The notes under the pieces: model-generated
The model's input: the letters and a program-made list of their open reading frames with translations, nothing else
The model's database searches: none
Told to the model about the DNA's origin: nothing
Shown here: in pieces, positions 1 through 10,345 of the stretch
Layout of the letters: each line of letters opens with the position of its first letter
Position numbering within the stretch: position 1 is the first letter of the stretch
Origin: an uncultured Massilia sp.
GTDB lineage: Bacteria; Pseudomonadota; Gammaproteobacteria; Burkholderiales; Burkholderiaceae
Reading direction: 5' to 3'
Length of the DNA stretch: 21,405 nt
Assembly: GCA_946886065.1 (NCBI GenBank)
Contig: CAMPHU010000065.1
Location: 1 to 21,405, forward strand
Made by a program: the position numbers and the translations under genes

Positions 1-202
1 GGGCGATGAAGCTGGCGGTCAGCTCGGCACGGGTCACGGGCGGCATGTGGCCGCCTTCGACCACTTTCAGGCGGGCAAACGATCGTCGCGCCCGAACAGG
101 ATCGCGAGCGGCACGCAATTCGCCGTAGCGCTGCTCCTGTACGGCCAGGTGCTCCGGCAGCGCGGCCAGGGCGGCGCAACAGGTGGTGAACAGGATCATC
201 AT
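1..202 (-). pseudogene. Remnant of alpha/beta hydrolase (C-terminal part), probably broken
   Basis: The minus strand is open from an ATG at 202, which overlaps the SDR stop codon as ATGA, to the window edge. The reading PEHLAVQEQRYGEL followed later by VVEGGHMPPVTRAEL resembles the C-terminal third of alpha/beta hydrolases, where the GGH carries the catalytic His. The segment expected between them (beta strand plus acid residue), VPLAILFGRDDRL, is present but in another frame at 76-114, and that frame then meets a TGA. About a dozen residues usually found between the Asp region and the His strand also seem missing. The N-terminal half with the GxSxG nucleophile is absent, because the SDR gene ends immediately upstream. 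I read this as a 5'-truncated, frameshifted remnant. The alternatives are sequencing errors or an unrelated short ORF. The left edge hides the 3' end. Confidence 0.55.
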
Positions 203-1017
203 GTGTTGACTCGCAGGGCGAGGAGTTTCAGGTAGTTCCAGCAGTTGACGGGGCTGAGGCGTTCGAGCAGGGCGGCCAGTTTCGCATCGCCGCCGACCAG
301 CAGGCGGGCCTGGCGCCGCTCGATGCCGCGCACGACGGCTTCGCCTGCCAGTGCCGGATCGAGGCGCAGCAGACGCTGGGCCTGGGCCCGTCCCCGCTCG
401 ACCTCATGCGCCGGGACGTCCGCGGGCACGCGCGCACGCTTTGCAATATTGGTGGCGACGCCGCCCGGATGGACCACGGTGACGCCGACCTTGCTGCCTT
501 CCAGTTCGTGCCGAAGCGCATTGGAGAAGCCGCGCACCGCGAACTTGCTGGCGGCATAGGCGGTCTGGCCCGGCGGGGCCACGATGCCGTAGATGCTCGA
601 CAGGTTGACGATGCGCGCCTCGTCGGTCTCGCGCAGCAGCGGCAGGAAGGCGCGCGTCAGGCGCACCACGGCATGGAAGTTGACCTCCATGAGCCAGTCG
701 AAATCGTCCTCGGCCACCTGCTCGAAGCTGCCGCCCAGGGCCACGCCGGCGTTGTTGACCAGCAGGTCGACCCGGCCGTGGATCAGGCCCACGGCGGCGG
801 GCAGGGCGCGCACCGCGGCGCGGTTGGCGACGTCGATCTGGTGCAGGCTGGTGCGCACGCCCAGTGCGCGCGCTTCCCTGGCGGTGGCATCGGCCGCGGC
901 GGCGTCGATGTCGCACAAGGCCAGGTGGCAGGAGCGGCGCGCCAGCGACAGCGCGATGGCGCGGCCGATGCCGCCGCCGGCGCCGGTGACCACGGCCACG
1001 CGGTTCCCGAGCTTCAT
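199..1017 (-). CDS. Short-chain dehydrogenase/reductase (SDR)
   Basis: This is a 272-residue classical SDR that should oxidise or reduce an alcohol/carbonyl pair with NAD(P). Visible signatures are the cofactor-binding TGAGGGIG at residues 11-18, NNAG at 88-91, the catalytic Ser in NLSSIYG near 140, and YAASK with Tyr154 and Lys158. CDID at 35-38 has an acidic residue after beta 2, which hints at NAD(H) preference (inference). The ATG overlaps the stop of the upstream monooxygenase by four bases (ATGA), fixing the start and showing translational coupling. The same open frame continues upstream of this ATG, but that part is only a shadow of the monooxygenase. With a Baeyer-Villiger enzyme upstream, a role in converting a secondary alcohol to the ketone substrate is plausible. 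The substrate is unknown. Confidence 0.9.
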   Translation of the reverse strand: MKLGNRVAVVTGAGGGIGRAIALSLARRSCHLALCDIDAAAADATAREARALGVRTSLHQIDVANRAAVRALPAAVGLIHGRVDLLVNNAGVALGGSFEQVAEDDFDWLMEVNFHAVVRLTRAFLPLLRETDEARIVNLSSIYGIVAPPGQTAYAASKFAVRGFSNALRHELEGSKVGVTVVHPGGVATNIAKRARVPADVPAHEVERGRAQAQRLLRLDPALAGEAVVRGIERRQARLLVGGDAKLAALLERLSPVNCWNYLKLLALRVNT

Positions 1018-2492
1018 GGCAGCGCTCCTTGCGGACCGAAGCGCATCACGCCGTCGTCGATGCGGCCATAGCGGATGGTGAGCAGGTCCAGCAGGTAGTT
1101 CTGGTAGACCTGCCAGGGCTTGCGCGCGCCCTGGCTGGGCAGCAGGTACCTGGCGCGCTCGACATAGCCCGAGGTGAAGCTCAGGAAGGGTACACTCGCC
1201 ACCGAAGGATCGCGGCGCGGCACCGCGATGGCAATCCCTCGCCGGTCCATCCAGGTCAGCAGGCGGCAGACGTAGCCGGCGGTCAGGTCCGCCTTCAGGG
1301 TCCAGGAGGCGTTGGTGTAGCCGAAGCTCATGGCGCAATTGGGCACGTCGCTCAGCATCATCCCCTTGTAGGCCATGGCCTGGTGGGGATCGAGCACCCG
1401 GCCGTCCACGTCGATGGCGGCGCCGCCCAGCAGCTTGAGCGAAAGGCCGGTGGCCAGCACCACCACGTCGGCTTCCAGTTCCCGGCCGGAGGCCAGCAGG
1501 ATGCCGTTCGCGGTGAAGCGGGCGATGTGGTCGGTGACGATCGTGGCGCTTCGCTCGCGCAGGACGCGGAACAGGTCGCCGTCCGGCACCAGGCAGACGC
1601 GCTGGTCCCAGGGCTTGTAGCCGGGCGAGAAGTGGGTCCGGACGTCCACGCCGGGGCCGGTCTCTCGCTGGGCCCGGGCCAGCAGATGGCGCTTGACCAG
1701 CTCCGGCTGGCCGCGCGCCAGGCGGTACAGGGCGATCGATTCGGCGATCAGGCGCCAGCGGGTAAGCGCATAGGCCAGGCGCGGCGGCAGCCAGCGCTGC
1801 ATGCGCCGGGCGAAGCGGTCCTGGGCGGGGCGCGCGACCACGTAGGAGGGCGAGCGCTGCAGCATGGTCACGTGGGCGGCGTCCGCGGCCATGGCCGGCA
1901 CCAGGGTCACGGCGGTGGCGCCGCTGCCGACCACCACCACGCGCTTGCCGCGGTAGTCGAGGTCCCCGGGCCAGAACTGCGGATGCACGATGCGGCCGCG
2001 GTAGCCGTCCTCGCCCTCGAAGCTGGGGCGGTAGGCCTGGTCGTAGCTGTAGTAGCCGCTGCACAGGTAGAGGAAGCGCGCGCGCAGGACGGCTTCGCCG
2101 CCGCCGGCGAGCGCGGCGCTCACGGTCCACAGGGCTTGCTCGCTGGACCAGCTGGCCTTGACCACCTTGTGGCCGAAGCGGATGTGCGGCTCGATGCCGT
2201 ATTCGCGCGCCGTGTCGGCAACGTAGGCCCGGATCGCAGGGCCGTCGGCGATGGCTTGCGGATCGGTCCAGGGACGGAAGGCGTAGCCGAGGGTGTACAT
2301 GTCGGAGTCGGAACGGATGCCGGGATAGCGGAACAGGTCCCAGGTGCCGCCGATGGCGGAGCGCGCCTCAAGGATCAGGTAACGCCGGTCCTTGCAGCGC
2401 CGGCTCAGCATGGCGGCGGCGCCGATGCCGGACAGGCCGGCGCCGACGATCAGCACGTCCAGCGGGCCGGTCTCCTCTGCGGTGGTGCTCAT
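1014..2492 (-). CDS. EthA/MymA-like FAD-dependent Baeyer-Villiger monooxygenase
   Basis: This 492-residue flavoprotein should insert oxygen next to a carbonyl (ketone to ester) using FAD and NADPH. The FAD Rossmann motif GAGLSG is at 17-22, followed by GGTWDLFRYPGIRSDSDMY at about 48-66. The NADPH Rossmann motif GSGATA is at 189-194. The Baeyer-Villiger fingerprint appears as YRGRIVHPQFWP at 164-175, with Tyr in place of the usual first Phe. Length and many blocks, such as YTNASWTLKADL, match mycobacterial EthA as I remember it. I start at ATG 2492, preceded by AGGGA four bases upstream. A GTG at 2522 would extend the protein by ten residues but lies on the predicted -10 box. It heads the operon with the SDR and the hydrolase remnant. 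Natural substrate unknown. Confidence 0.9.
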   Translation of the reverse strand: MSTTAEETGPLDVLIVGAGLSGIGAAAMLSRRCKDRRYLILEARSAIGGTWDLFRYPGIRSDSDMYTLGYAFRPWTDPQAIADGPAIRAYVADTAREYGIEPHIRFGHKVVKASWSSEQALWTVSAALAGGGEAVLRARFLYLCSGYYSYDQAYRPSFEGEDGYRGRIVHPQFWPGDLDYRGKRVVVVGSGATAVTLVPAMAADAAHVTMLQRSPSYVVARPAQDRFARRMQRWLPPRLAYALTRWRLIAESIALYRLARGQPELVKRHLLARAQRETGPGVDVRTHFSPGYKPWDQRVCLVPDGDLFRVLRERSATIVTDHIARFTANGILLASGRELEADVVVLATGLSLKLLGGAAIDVDGRVLDPHQAMAYKGMMLSDVPNCAMSFGYTNASWTLKADLTAGYVCRLLTWMDRRGIAIAVPRRDPSVASVPFLSFTSGYVERARYLLPSQGARKPWQVYQNYLLDLLTIRYGRIDDGVMRFGPQGALP

Positions 2493-2515
2493 GGTGTCCC
2501 TGGTTTGCTCTAAGC

Positions 2516-2549
2516 TTGACACTCTACATTGTCAGAATGTCTGTTGCAA
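2516..2549. promoter_or_regulatory. Overlapping divergent promoters with palindromic operator candidate
   Basis: The 77-base gap between the monooxygenase and the TetR gene holds both promoters. Minus strand: TTGCAA (2544-2549), 17-base spacer, TAGAGT (2521-2526). Plus strand: a perfect -35 TTGACA (2516-2521) with only a weak -10 (TCTGTT, 2540-2545, spacer 18). The two boxes share base 2521. Between them lies the palindrome ACATT-GTCAG-AATGT (2526-2540), and TGACA-N8-TGTCA (2517-2534) is a second, overlapping dyad. TGTCAGAAT recurs at 2555-2563. A TetR dimer bound here would block both genes. The motifs are seen directly; the binding is inferred. Confidence 0.55.
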
Positions 2550-2569
2550 GAATGTGTCAGAATAGCAGG

Positions 2570-3205
2570 ATGACAGCTGAGCTCTCCATATCCACCCGCT
2601 CTTACCGTGGCCAGTCGCAGGAACAGCGGCGCGCCGAGCGGCGCAGCCGCCTGATCGCCGCCGCGCTCGATGTGTACGGCGAGCGCGGCTACCACCAGGC
2701 CACGGTCAAGGCCGTGTGCGAATCCGCCGGCCTGACCGAACGCTACTTCTACGAATCCTTCGCCAACAGCGAAGCGCTGCTGATCGACTCCTTCAATGCG
2801 GTGACCTACTCGGTGCTGGGCGAAGTGCTGCGGGCGGCCGAAGCGGCCGGGCGCGGCAAGCTGGTGCGCTCGCGCGCCATGCTGCACGCCTACTTCTCGG
2901 CGCTGCAGCGCGGGCCGAACGCGGCGCGCGTGTTCCTGGTCGAGATCCGCGGCGTGAGCCCGGCGGTGGACCGCGCCTTCGACGACGCCCTGCGCGCGAT
3001 CGGTCGCGAAGTGGCGCGCATGGTTGCGCCCGGCGCGGCGGAACACGACGAACTGCTGCAGGCGGGCGTGGTGGGCGGCGTGATCAGCATTGCCCTGCGC
3101 TGGATTTCCAACGGCTACCAGCCGCCGATCGACACCGCCGTGGATTCGGCGTTGCGGCTGGGGGCGGTGCTGGCGACCGGTCCGCGCGCGGCGCGCGCAT
3201 CCTGA
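2570..3205 (+). CDS. TetR-family transcriptional regulator
   Basis: This 211-residue repressor has an N-terminal TetR DNA-binding domain at about residues 24-70 (RSRLIAAALDVYGERGY, helix-turn-helix around 45-66, then YFYESFANSEALL) and a helical ligand domain behind it. It is divergent from the EthA-like monooxygenase operon across a gap with a palindromic operator candidate, so it most likely represses that operon and itself until a ligand binds. The arrangement recalls ethR/ethA, although the protein sequence is not obviously EthR-like. In-frame ATGs exist at 2537, 2552 and 2570. I chose 2570 because the predicted plus-strand promoter runs to about 2545, leaving the earlier ones too close to it. 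The ribosome site there is weak, so the start is uncertain. Confidence 0.85.
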   Translation: MTAELSISTRSYRGQSQEQRRAERRSRLIAAALDVYGERGYHQATVKAVCESAGLTERYFYESFANSEALLIDSFNAVTYSVLGEVLRAAEAAGRGKLVRSRAMLHAYFSALQRGPNAARVFLVEIRGVSPAVDRAFDDALRAIGREVARMVAPGAAEHDELLQAGVVGGVISIALRWISNGYQPPIDTAVDSALRLGAVLATGPRAARAS

Positions 3206-3252
3206 TCGATTGCGCGCAGGTCCGCCTTCCTTGCGCCCACAGGTGCCACGCC

Positions 3253-3280
3253 AATAAAAAGAGCCCGGTAGACCGGGCTC
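3253..3280 (-). terminator. Rho-independent terminator of the outer-membrane protein gene
   Basis: A perfect 8-bp stem (GAGCCCGG / CCGGGCTC, 3261-3268 and 3273-3280) with loop TAGA is followed on the minus strand by TTTTTATT (3260-3253). It lies about 50 bases past the stop of the beta-barrel gene. The T-tract exists only for the minus direction. Confidence 0.85.
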
Positions 3281-3294
3281 CTTGCGCTACTTCG

Positions 3295-3317
3295 ATGGCG
3301 CGCGAGCGCGCCATTTT
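3295..3317 (+). terminator. Possible terminator of the TetR gene
   Basis: A 9-bp inverted repeat, ATGGCGCGC / GCGCGCCAT, at 3295-3303 and 3306-3314 with a two-base centre is followed by TTTT ending at 3317 in the plus direction. The loop is very tight and the T-run short, so it may be weak. Between 3206 and 3329 there is otherwise only this and the stronger minus-strand terminator. Confidence 0.4.
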
Positions 3318-3329
3318 CTGTCGGCTCAA

Positions 3330-3824
3330 TCAGAACTTGAAGACGACGCCTGCGCTCAGGTTGGTGCTGTCGCTGGTCGGCTTCTGCACTTCGATGCGGC
3401 CCGAGATGGCCGGGGTGAAGGCGTAGCCCAGGCCGATGCCGTACACGGCGCGCGAGGTCGAATCGCTGGCCGAGAAGCCGCCTGCCGATGCGTCCAGTTC
3501 GATGCGGTTGTAGCCCAGGCGGCCGTAGACGTCGAAGTTGTTACCCAGCGGGTAGGTGCCGATCAGCGACAGGGCGACCTGGTCGGCCTTCACGTCCGCG
3601 CCTTCGTAGGTGGCGTCGAACAGGCGGCGGTAGCCGAATTCGGCGGAGAAGTTCGGGTGGAACTTGTAGCCGACGAAGGCGCCGGCGCTGGTTTCACGGC
3701 CGGACACGTCGTCGATCTTGGTCTTGCCGAGGTCAAAGCCTGCGTACAGAGCGCCCGGTTCGACGGCGAAAGCGGAGGAGGAGGCGACGATCAGGGCCGC
3801 GACAGCTGCGATTTTCTTGAACAT
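3330..3824 (-). CDS. Small outer-membrane beta-barrel protein
   Basis: This 164-residue protein has a classic Sec signal peptide: MFKK, a hydrophobic stretch, then SSAFA with predicted cleavage after residue 20. The mature part is made of alternating short strands (LYAGFDLGKTKID, AGAFVGYKFHPNFSAEFGYRR, AVYGIGLGYAFTPAISGRIEVQ) and ends in VVFKF. A terminal Phe is the usual signal for BAM-mediated insertion. Size and pattern fit the eight-stranded OmpA-like/opacity barrel family without a periplasmic domain. The ribosome site AAGG lies about eight to nine bases before the ATG. It has its own promoter region and terminator and is not part of the dehydrogenase operon. Its specific role (porin, adhesin or structural) cannot be told. 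Confidence 0.85.
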   Translation of the reverse strand: MFKKIAAVAALIVASSSAFAVEPGALYAGFDLGKTKIDDVSGRETSAGAFVGYKFHPNFSAEFGYRRLFDATYEGADVKADQVALSLIGTYPLGNNFDVYGRLGYNRIELDASAGGFSASDSTSRAVYGIGLGYAFTPAISGRIEVQKPTSDSTNLSAGVVFKF

Positions 3825-3846
3825 GTTTTTCTACCTTGTTGTGTTG

Positions 3847-3864
3847 CTACGGAGAAACCCGTAG
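3847..3864 (-). promoter_or_regulatory. 5'-terminal stem-loop in the outer-membrane protein mRNA
   Basis: The inverted repeat CTACGG / CCGTAG with a six-base loop begins at about the transcription start predicted from the promoter at 3872-3900. A stem at the very 5' end of an omp mRNA is known, for example in E. coli ompA, to protect against 5'-dependent decay. That role here is inferred. Confidence 0.45.
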
Positions 3865-3871
3865 GCCGCGC

Positions 3872-3900
3872 ATGTTACACCGCATTATTACAAATTGCAA
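3872..3900 (-). promoter_or_regulatory. Sigma-70-type promoter for the outer-membrane protein gene
   Basis: On the minus strand TTGCAA (3895-3900), a 17-base spacer and TAACAT (3872-3877) predict a start near 3865, about 40 bases ahead of the ATG. It is embedded in the only clearly AT-rich stretch of the window. Confidence 0.55.
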
Positions 3901-3995
3901 ATTCGGTTTCGTCTATACATATTCTAATATTATTTGCATACGCGGATCACAATGCATATAACATATGGATAACTGCGCTCTCTGCAAACGAATTG
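3901..3995. promoter_or_regulatory. AT-rich upstream island with possible second promoter
   Basis: This stretch of about 95 bases is markedly AT-rich against GC-rich surroundings and contains palindromic hexamers such as ATGCAT and CATATG. A second minus-strand promoter is possible: TTGTGA (3947-3952), 17-base spacer, TATTAG (3924-3929). I see no gene in 3825-4127. The island may act as an UP-type element, a nucleoid-protein site or an operator for the outer-membrane protein gene. Confidence 0.35.
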
Positions 3996-4087
3996 TCTTT
4001 AAGTGAGTGGACGCCCGGCGCAGGTCGGACTTGCCCGTAGAGCCTGGGGTTGGCACGGCGTCCGGCCGACGAATGTGGCGATGGCAG

Positions 4088-4120
4088 GGAAGAAGGATGC
4101 CGCCCGCCGGGGCGGCATCC
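4088..4120 (-). terminator. Terminator at the end of the bkd operon
   Basis: A perfect 10-bp stem, GGATGCCGCC / GGCGGCATCC, at 4095-4104 and 4111-4120 with a six-base loop starts eight bases past the lpdV stop. On the minus strand it is followed by the pyrimidine run TTCTTCCCT rather than a pure T-tract, so it is probably functional but not ideal. Confidence 0.65.
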
Positions 4121-4127
4121 GGAGGGT

Positions 4128-5540
4128 TCAGATGTGCAGTGCGTGGCCGAGCGCGCGCAGCGCGGCTTCCTGGACGGCTTCGCCGAGGGTCGGATGGGCG
4201 TGGATGGTGCGGCCCACGTCTTCCAGCAGCGCGCCCATCTCGAGCGACTGGGAAAATGCCGCCGCCAGTTCCGACACCCCGGCGCCGACCGCCTGCCAGC
4301 CCAGGATCAGGTGGTTGTCCTTGCGCGCGACCACGCGCACGAAACCGTCCGTGCCCTCGATGGTCATGGCGCGGCCGTTGGCGCTGAAGGGGAACACGGC
4401 GCTGACGAATTCCACGCCCTCGCGGTCGCAATCCATCGGCGACATGCCGGCCACCACGATTTCCGGATCGGTGTAGCAGACCGCCGGGATCGCCGCCGGC
4501 ATGAACTCGCGGAACTTGCCCGCGATGATCTCGGCCACCATCTCGCCCTGGGCCATGGCGCGGTGCGCCAGCATCGGTTCGCCCGTCAGGTCGCCGATCG
4601 CCCACACGTTGCGCATCGAGGTGCGGCACTGGCCGTCGACCTTGACCGCGCGCCCGTTCATGTCCAGCATCAGGCTTTCGAGTCCCCAGCCCGTGGTGCG
4701 CGGCTTGCGGCCGACCGCCACCAGCACGCGGTCCGCCTCCAGGTGCGCTTCCACGTTGGATGCGTCGCGCACCCGCACCAGGCCGCTCATTTCCCCTGGT
4801 TCGAAGCCCAGCACCGTGGTGCCGAGGCGCAGTTCCACGCCCAGGCGCGCCAGCGAGGCGGCCACCGGCTTGACCAGGTCGGCGTCATAGGAAGGCAGGA
4901 TGCGCTCCGCCGCTTCGACCACCGTCACCTGGCTGCCCAGCTTGCGGTAGGCCGTGCCCAGTTCCAGCCCGATGTAGCCGCCGCCGACCACCACCAGGCG
5001 GCGCGGGATCGATTCCGGCGACAAGGCCTCGGTCGAGGACACCACGGCGCCGCCGAAAGGCATGAAGGGCAGTTCGACCGGCTCGGAGCCGCTGGCCAGC
5101 AGCAGGTGCTCGCAACGGATGCGCAGCGGCGCGCCGTCGCCGTCCTGCGGCTGCACCTCGACCGTCTTGCCGTCGACAATGCGCGCCCAGCCGTTCACGA
5201 GGCGCACGCCGTGCTTCTTGAGCAGGCTGCCGACGCCGCCCGTCAGGCGCTTGACGATGCCGTCCTTCCAGGCCACGGTGCGCGCCAGGTCGATGCGCGG
5301 GCTCTCGACCGTGATCCCGAGCGGCGATTCCTGGGCCGCGTAGGTATTGGCCTTGCTGAACTCCTCGGCCGCGTGGATCAGGGCCTTGGAAGGGATGCAG
5401 CCGATGTTCAGGCAGGTGCCGCCCGGCTGGGCGCCCTCGACCACGATGGTGGGGATCTTGAGCTGGCCGGCGCGAATGCCGGCCACATAGCCGCCAGGGC
5501 CGCCGCCGATGATGAGGAGAGTGGTATTGATGGTCTCCAT
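4128..5540 (-). CDS. lpdV: Dihydrolipoyl dehydrogenase (E3) of the branched-chain 2-oxoacid dehydrogenase complex
   Basis: This 470-residue flavoprotein reoxidises the dihydrolipoyl arm of E2 and passes electrons to NAD+. It shows the FAD motif GGGPGG near the N-terminus (residues 12-17), the redox disulfide in [15 protein letters not shown] (Cys43 and Cys48), the NAD motif GGGYIG, the second FAD motif in [18 protein letters not shown], and the C-terminal HAHPTLGE with the catalytic His449-Glu454 dyad. Length is normal and all catalytic residues are present. It is the last gene of the bkd operon, four bases after bkdB, with GGAG as ribosome site. The symbol lpdV follows Pseudomonas usage for the E3 dedicated to this complex and is assigned from operon position. 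It could also serve other 2-oxoacid dehydrogenases. Confidence 0.95.
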   Translation of the reverse strand: METINTTLLIIGGGPGGYVAGIRAGQLKIPTIVVEGAQPGGTCLNIGCIPSKALIHAAEEFSKANTYAAQESPLGITVESPRIDLARTVAWKDGIVKRLTGGVGSLLKKHGVRLVNGWARIVDGKTVEVQPQDGDGAPLRIRCEHLLLASGSEPVELPFMPFGGAVVSSTEALSPESIPRRLVVVGGGYIGLELGTAYRKLGSQVTVVEAAERILPSYDADLVKPVAASLARLGVELRLGTTVLGFEPGEMSGLVRVRDASNVEAHLEADRVLVAVGRKPRTTGWGLESLMLDMNGRAVKVDGQCRTSMRNVWAIGDLTGEPMLAHRAMAQGEMVAEIIAGKFREFMPAAIPAVCYTDPEIVVAGMSPMDCDREGVEFVSAVFPFSANGRAMTIEGTDGFVRVVARKDNHLILGWQAVGAGVSELAAAFSQSLEMGALLEDVGRTIHAHPTLGEAVQEAALRALGHALHI

Positions 5541-5544
5541 CCGC

Positions 5545-6894
5545 TCACTCCACGAACAGGGTTGCCGGGCACTCGAGGTAGCCGCGGATGGTCTGCACGA
5601 ACTGGGCCGCCACCATGCCGTCGATCACGCGGTGGTCGAAGGACGAGGACAGGTTCATCATCTTGCGCGCCACCATGGCCCCGTTCAGCACCACCGGACG
5701 GTCGACGATGCGGTTCACGCCCACGATCGCCACTTCCGGACGGTTGATCACCGGCGTGGTGACGATGCCGCCCAGCGGGCCCAGGCTGGTGATGGTGATG
5801 GTGGAGCCGGTGAGCTCTTCGCGCGTGGCCTTGGCCGAGCGCGCCGCCTCGGCCAGGCGCAGCAGCTCGGCCGCGCTCGACCAGGGATCGCGCGACTCGG
5901 CATGGCGCACCACGGGCACCATCAGCCCGGTGTCGGTCTGGGTGGCGATGCCGAGGTGGACCGGGTCGTACTGGGTCAGCACGTTGGCCTCGTCGTCGAA
6001 GCGCGCGTTCATTTGCGGGAAGCTCCGGATCGCCAGCACCACCGCGCGCATCAGCAGCGGCAGCAGGGTCAGCTTGCCGCGCTCGGCACCGTAGCGCGCG
6101 TTCAGCTGTGCGCGCAGCAGTTCGAGCTCGGTGACGTCGATCTCCTCGACATAGGTGAAGTGCGGGATCTGGCGTTTCGCTTCCTGCATCTTCTCGGCGA
6201 TCTTGCGGCGCAGGCCGATGATCGGGGTCGCGTGCTCGCCGTGCAGCTGGGCGTAGCGGTTGTCGCCCCGTCCCACCGGAAGCCCGGTGCGGCGCCCGGC
6301 GATGTAGGCGTCGAGGTCGGCGTGGGTGATGCGTCCCGCCGGGCCGCTGCCGGCCACGAACTGCAGCTCGATGCCCATGTCCCAGGCGCGCTGGCGCACG
6401 GCGGGCGGGGCCAGCGGCTTGTCGCCTTCGGCGCGCATGACCGGGGCGGGCGCCGGAGCCTGGCGCGCCGGCGGCGTCTTCTGCGCTGGTTTCCGGGGCG
6501 CGTGCTGGGGAGCCTTCCGGGCCTCGGCGCCGGCGGCGACCGCTTCCAGCTGGGGCTCGGCCACTTCTTCGGCCGGCGCTTCCGGCGCCGCCGATTTCAC
6601 CGGCTCCTGCCTCGCCGCATGTGCCGACTGCGTGGCCGAGATGTTCCCCGCGCCTTCGACTTCCAGGCGGATCAGTTCCGCGCCCACGGCCAGCGATTGC
6701 CCGACCGCGCCGCCCAGGCTGCTCACCTTGCCGTGCACCGGCGAGGGGATTTCGACGGTGGCCTTGTCGGTCATGACGTCGGCCAGCACCTGGTCTTCCT
6801 TCACCTCGTCGCCCGGCTGCACATGCCAGGCGACCACTTCGACTTCCGCGATGCCTTCGCCGAGGTCCGGCATCTTAATCACATGAATGCCCAT
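5545..6894 (-). CDS. bkdB: Lipoamide acyltransferase (E2) of the branched-chain 2-oxoacid dehydrogenase complex
   Basis: This 449-residue core subunit transfers the branched acyl group from E1 to CoA through its lipoyl arm. Domains in order: one lipoyl domain (residues 3-78) with the modified Lys44 in [10 protein letters not shown]; an Ala/Pro-rich flexible linker (about 81-158); a short peripheral-subunit-binding domain (about 162-199, with [17 protein letters not shown]); and the acyltransferase domain (about 220-449) with the catalytic HRVIDG (His421, Asp425). The start at 6894 is one base after the E1 beta stop. The preceding GGAGGG lies within the last codons of bkdA2, so translation is probably coupled. 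An upstream in-frame start at 6912 lacks such support. No missing residue was noticed. Confidence 0.95.
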   Translation of the reverse strand: MGIHVIKMPDLGEGIAEVEVVAWHVQPGDEVKEDQVLADVMTDKATVEIPSPVHGKVSSLGGAVGQSLAVGAELIRLEVEGAGNISATQSAHAARQEPVKSAAPEAPAEEVAEPQLEAVAAGAEARKAPQHAPRKPAQKTPPARQAPAPAPVMRAEGDKPLAPPAVRQRAWDMGIELQFVAGSGPAGRITHADLDAYIAGRRTGLPVGRGDNRYAQLHGEHATPIIGLRRKIAEKMQEAKRQIPHFTYVEEIDVTELELLRAQLNARYGAERGKLTLLPLLMRAVVLAIRSFPQMNARFDDEANVLTQYDPVHLGIATQTDTGLMVPVVRHAESRDPWSSAAELLRLAEAARSAKATREELTGSTITITSLGPLGGIVTTPVINRPEVAIVGVNRIVDRPVVLNGAMVARKMMNLSSSFDHRVIDGMVAAQFVQTIRGYLECPATLFVE

Positions 6895-6895
6895 C

Positions 6896-9392
<2,497 letters not shown>

Positions 9393-10301
9393 CTATGCGG
9401 CCCGCAAGGGCGCCGCGCCCACCTCTCCGGCGGCCTGGCGGGCGATCTCGGCGAAGGCCTGGACCGCCGGCGAGGCCTGGGCCAGGTTGCGCAAGACCAG
9501 TCCCACGCGGCGCCGCGCCATCGGCCGCAGGGGCCGCACGGCGATGCGCGGGTGGGTTTCATTCATCGCCGCCGGCAGCGCCAGCTCCGGCATCACCGTG
9601 ATGCCGTCGCCCGCGTCGACCATTCCCAGCACCGTGATCATTTGCGACATCCGGTAGCGCACCTTGGGCGCCAGGCCGGCCTGGGCGAACAGCGGCTCCA
9701 CCAGCGCCGAGCAGCCCTGTTCCGGCATGATGAAGGGCTGGTCCACCAGCTCCTGCAGGGTCACCGAGCGCTTGCCCGCCAGCGGATGATCGTGCTGCAG
9801 CAGGGCGACCAGCTGGTCCTCGACCAGCGGCACGGTGTCGAAGCGCTCGTCCGGCAGCACGGCGAAGCCGACGTCCACGCGGCGGTCCGCCACCCATTGG
9901 ATGACGGCGGCGTCCGGCCCCTCGTCGATCTGGACCTCGATGCCCGGATAGCGCGCGCGGTAGGCGCGCAGGATCGCCGGCAGCAGCTTGAGCGAGGCGG
10001 TGGGGCCGAAGGAACCGATCCGGATCAGGCCCTGGTTGAGGCCGCGCGCCACCGCCGCCTCCTGGCGCATGGCCTCGGCCAGCCCGAGGATCTCGCGCGC
10101 CCGCACCAGCAGCCGCCGTCCCAGTTCGGTCACCTCGACCGAGGATTGCTGGCGCTCGACCAGCTGCGCGCTCAATTCGCTCTCGAGGGCGCGGATCGCG
10201 TGCGAGACGGCGGACTGGCTGATGCCCAGGCGCAGCGCGGCGAGTGTGAAGCCGCGCATCTCGGCCACCATGACGAAGATTTCCAGCTGGGTGAAGGTCA
10301 T
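9393..10301 (-). CDS. LysR-family transcriptional regulator
   Basis: This 302-residue LysR protein has the N-terminal winged helix-turn-helix (residues 3-62; MRGFTLAALRLGISQSAVSHAIRALE, followed by the ERQQSSVEVTELGRRLL wing) and a periplasmic-binding-protein-like effector domain at about 90-295 (GLIRIGSFGPTASLKLLPAIL, DVGFAVLPDERFDTVPLVEDQLVALLQHDHPLA, DAGDGITVMPELALP). The start at 10301 is preceded by GAGGA at good spacing; the frame extends upstream without support. It is divergent from an EamA exporter with a 76-base gap, the usual layout for a LysR regulator and its target, so control of that exporter is the first hypothesis. The bkd operon 215 bases downstream on the same strand is a second candidate target. 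The effector is unknown. Confidence 0.9.
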   Translation of the reverse strand: MTFTQLEIFVMVAEMRGFTLAALRLGISQSAVSHAIRALESELSAQLVERQQSSVEVTELGRRLLVRAREILGLAEAMRQEAAVARGLNQGLIRIGSFGPTASLKLLPAILRAYRARYPGIEVQIDEGPDAAVIQWVADRRVDVGFAVLPDERFDTVPLVEDQLVALLQHDHPLAGKRSVTLQELVDQPFIMPEQGCSALVEPLFAQAGLAPKVRYRMSQMITVLGMVDAGDGITVMPELALPAAMNETHPRIAVRPLRPMARRRVGLVLRNLAQASPAVQAFAEIARQAAGEVGAAPLRAA

Positions 10302-10315
10302 GAGTAATTCCTCAT

Positions 10316-10345
10316 TTGCGCATGAATTTGGATAAGCATTAATGT
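10316..10345 (+). promoter_or_regulatory. Promoter and LysR-site candidate for the EamA exporter
   Basis: TTGCGC (10316-10321), an 18-base spacer and TAATGT (10340-10345) form a plausible promoter that would start near 10352. An imperfect dyad, ATGAAT-N10-ATTAAT (10322-10343), fills the spacer and the -10 box and has the AT-rich character of LysR sites. The -10 position argues against an ATG at 10342 as translation start. Confidence 0.45.

Noticed and set aside
1018..2130. Upstream extension of the SDR reading frame to 2130
   Set aside because: The extension is Arg/Pro-rich shadow sequence over the monooxygenase. The ATG at 1017 in an ATGA overlap begins exactly at the SDR cofactor-binding domain.
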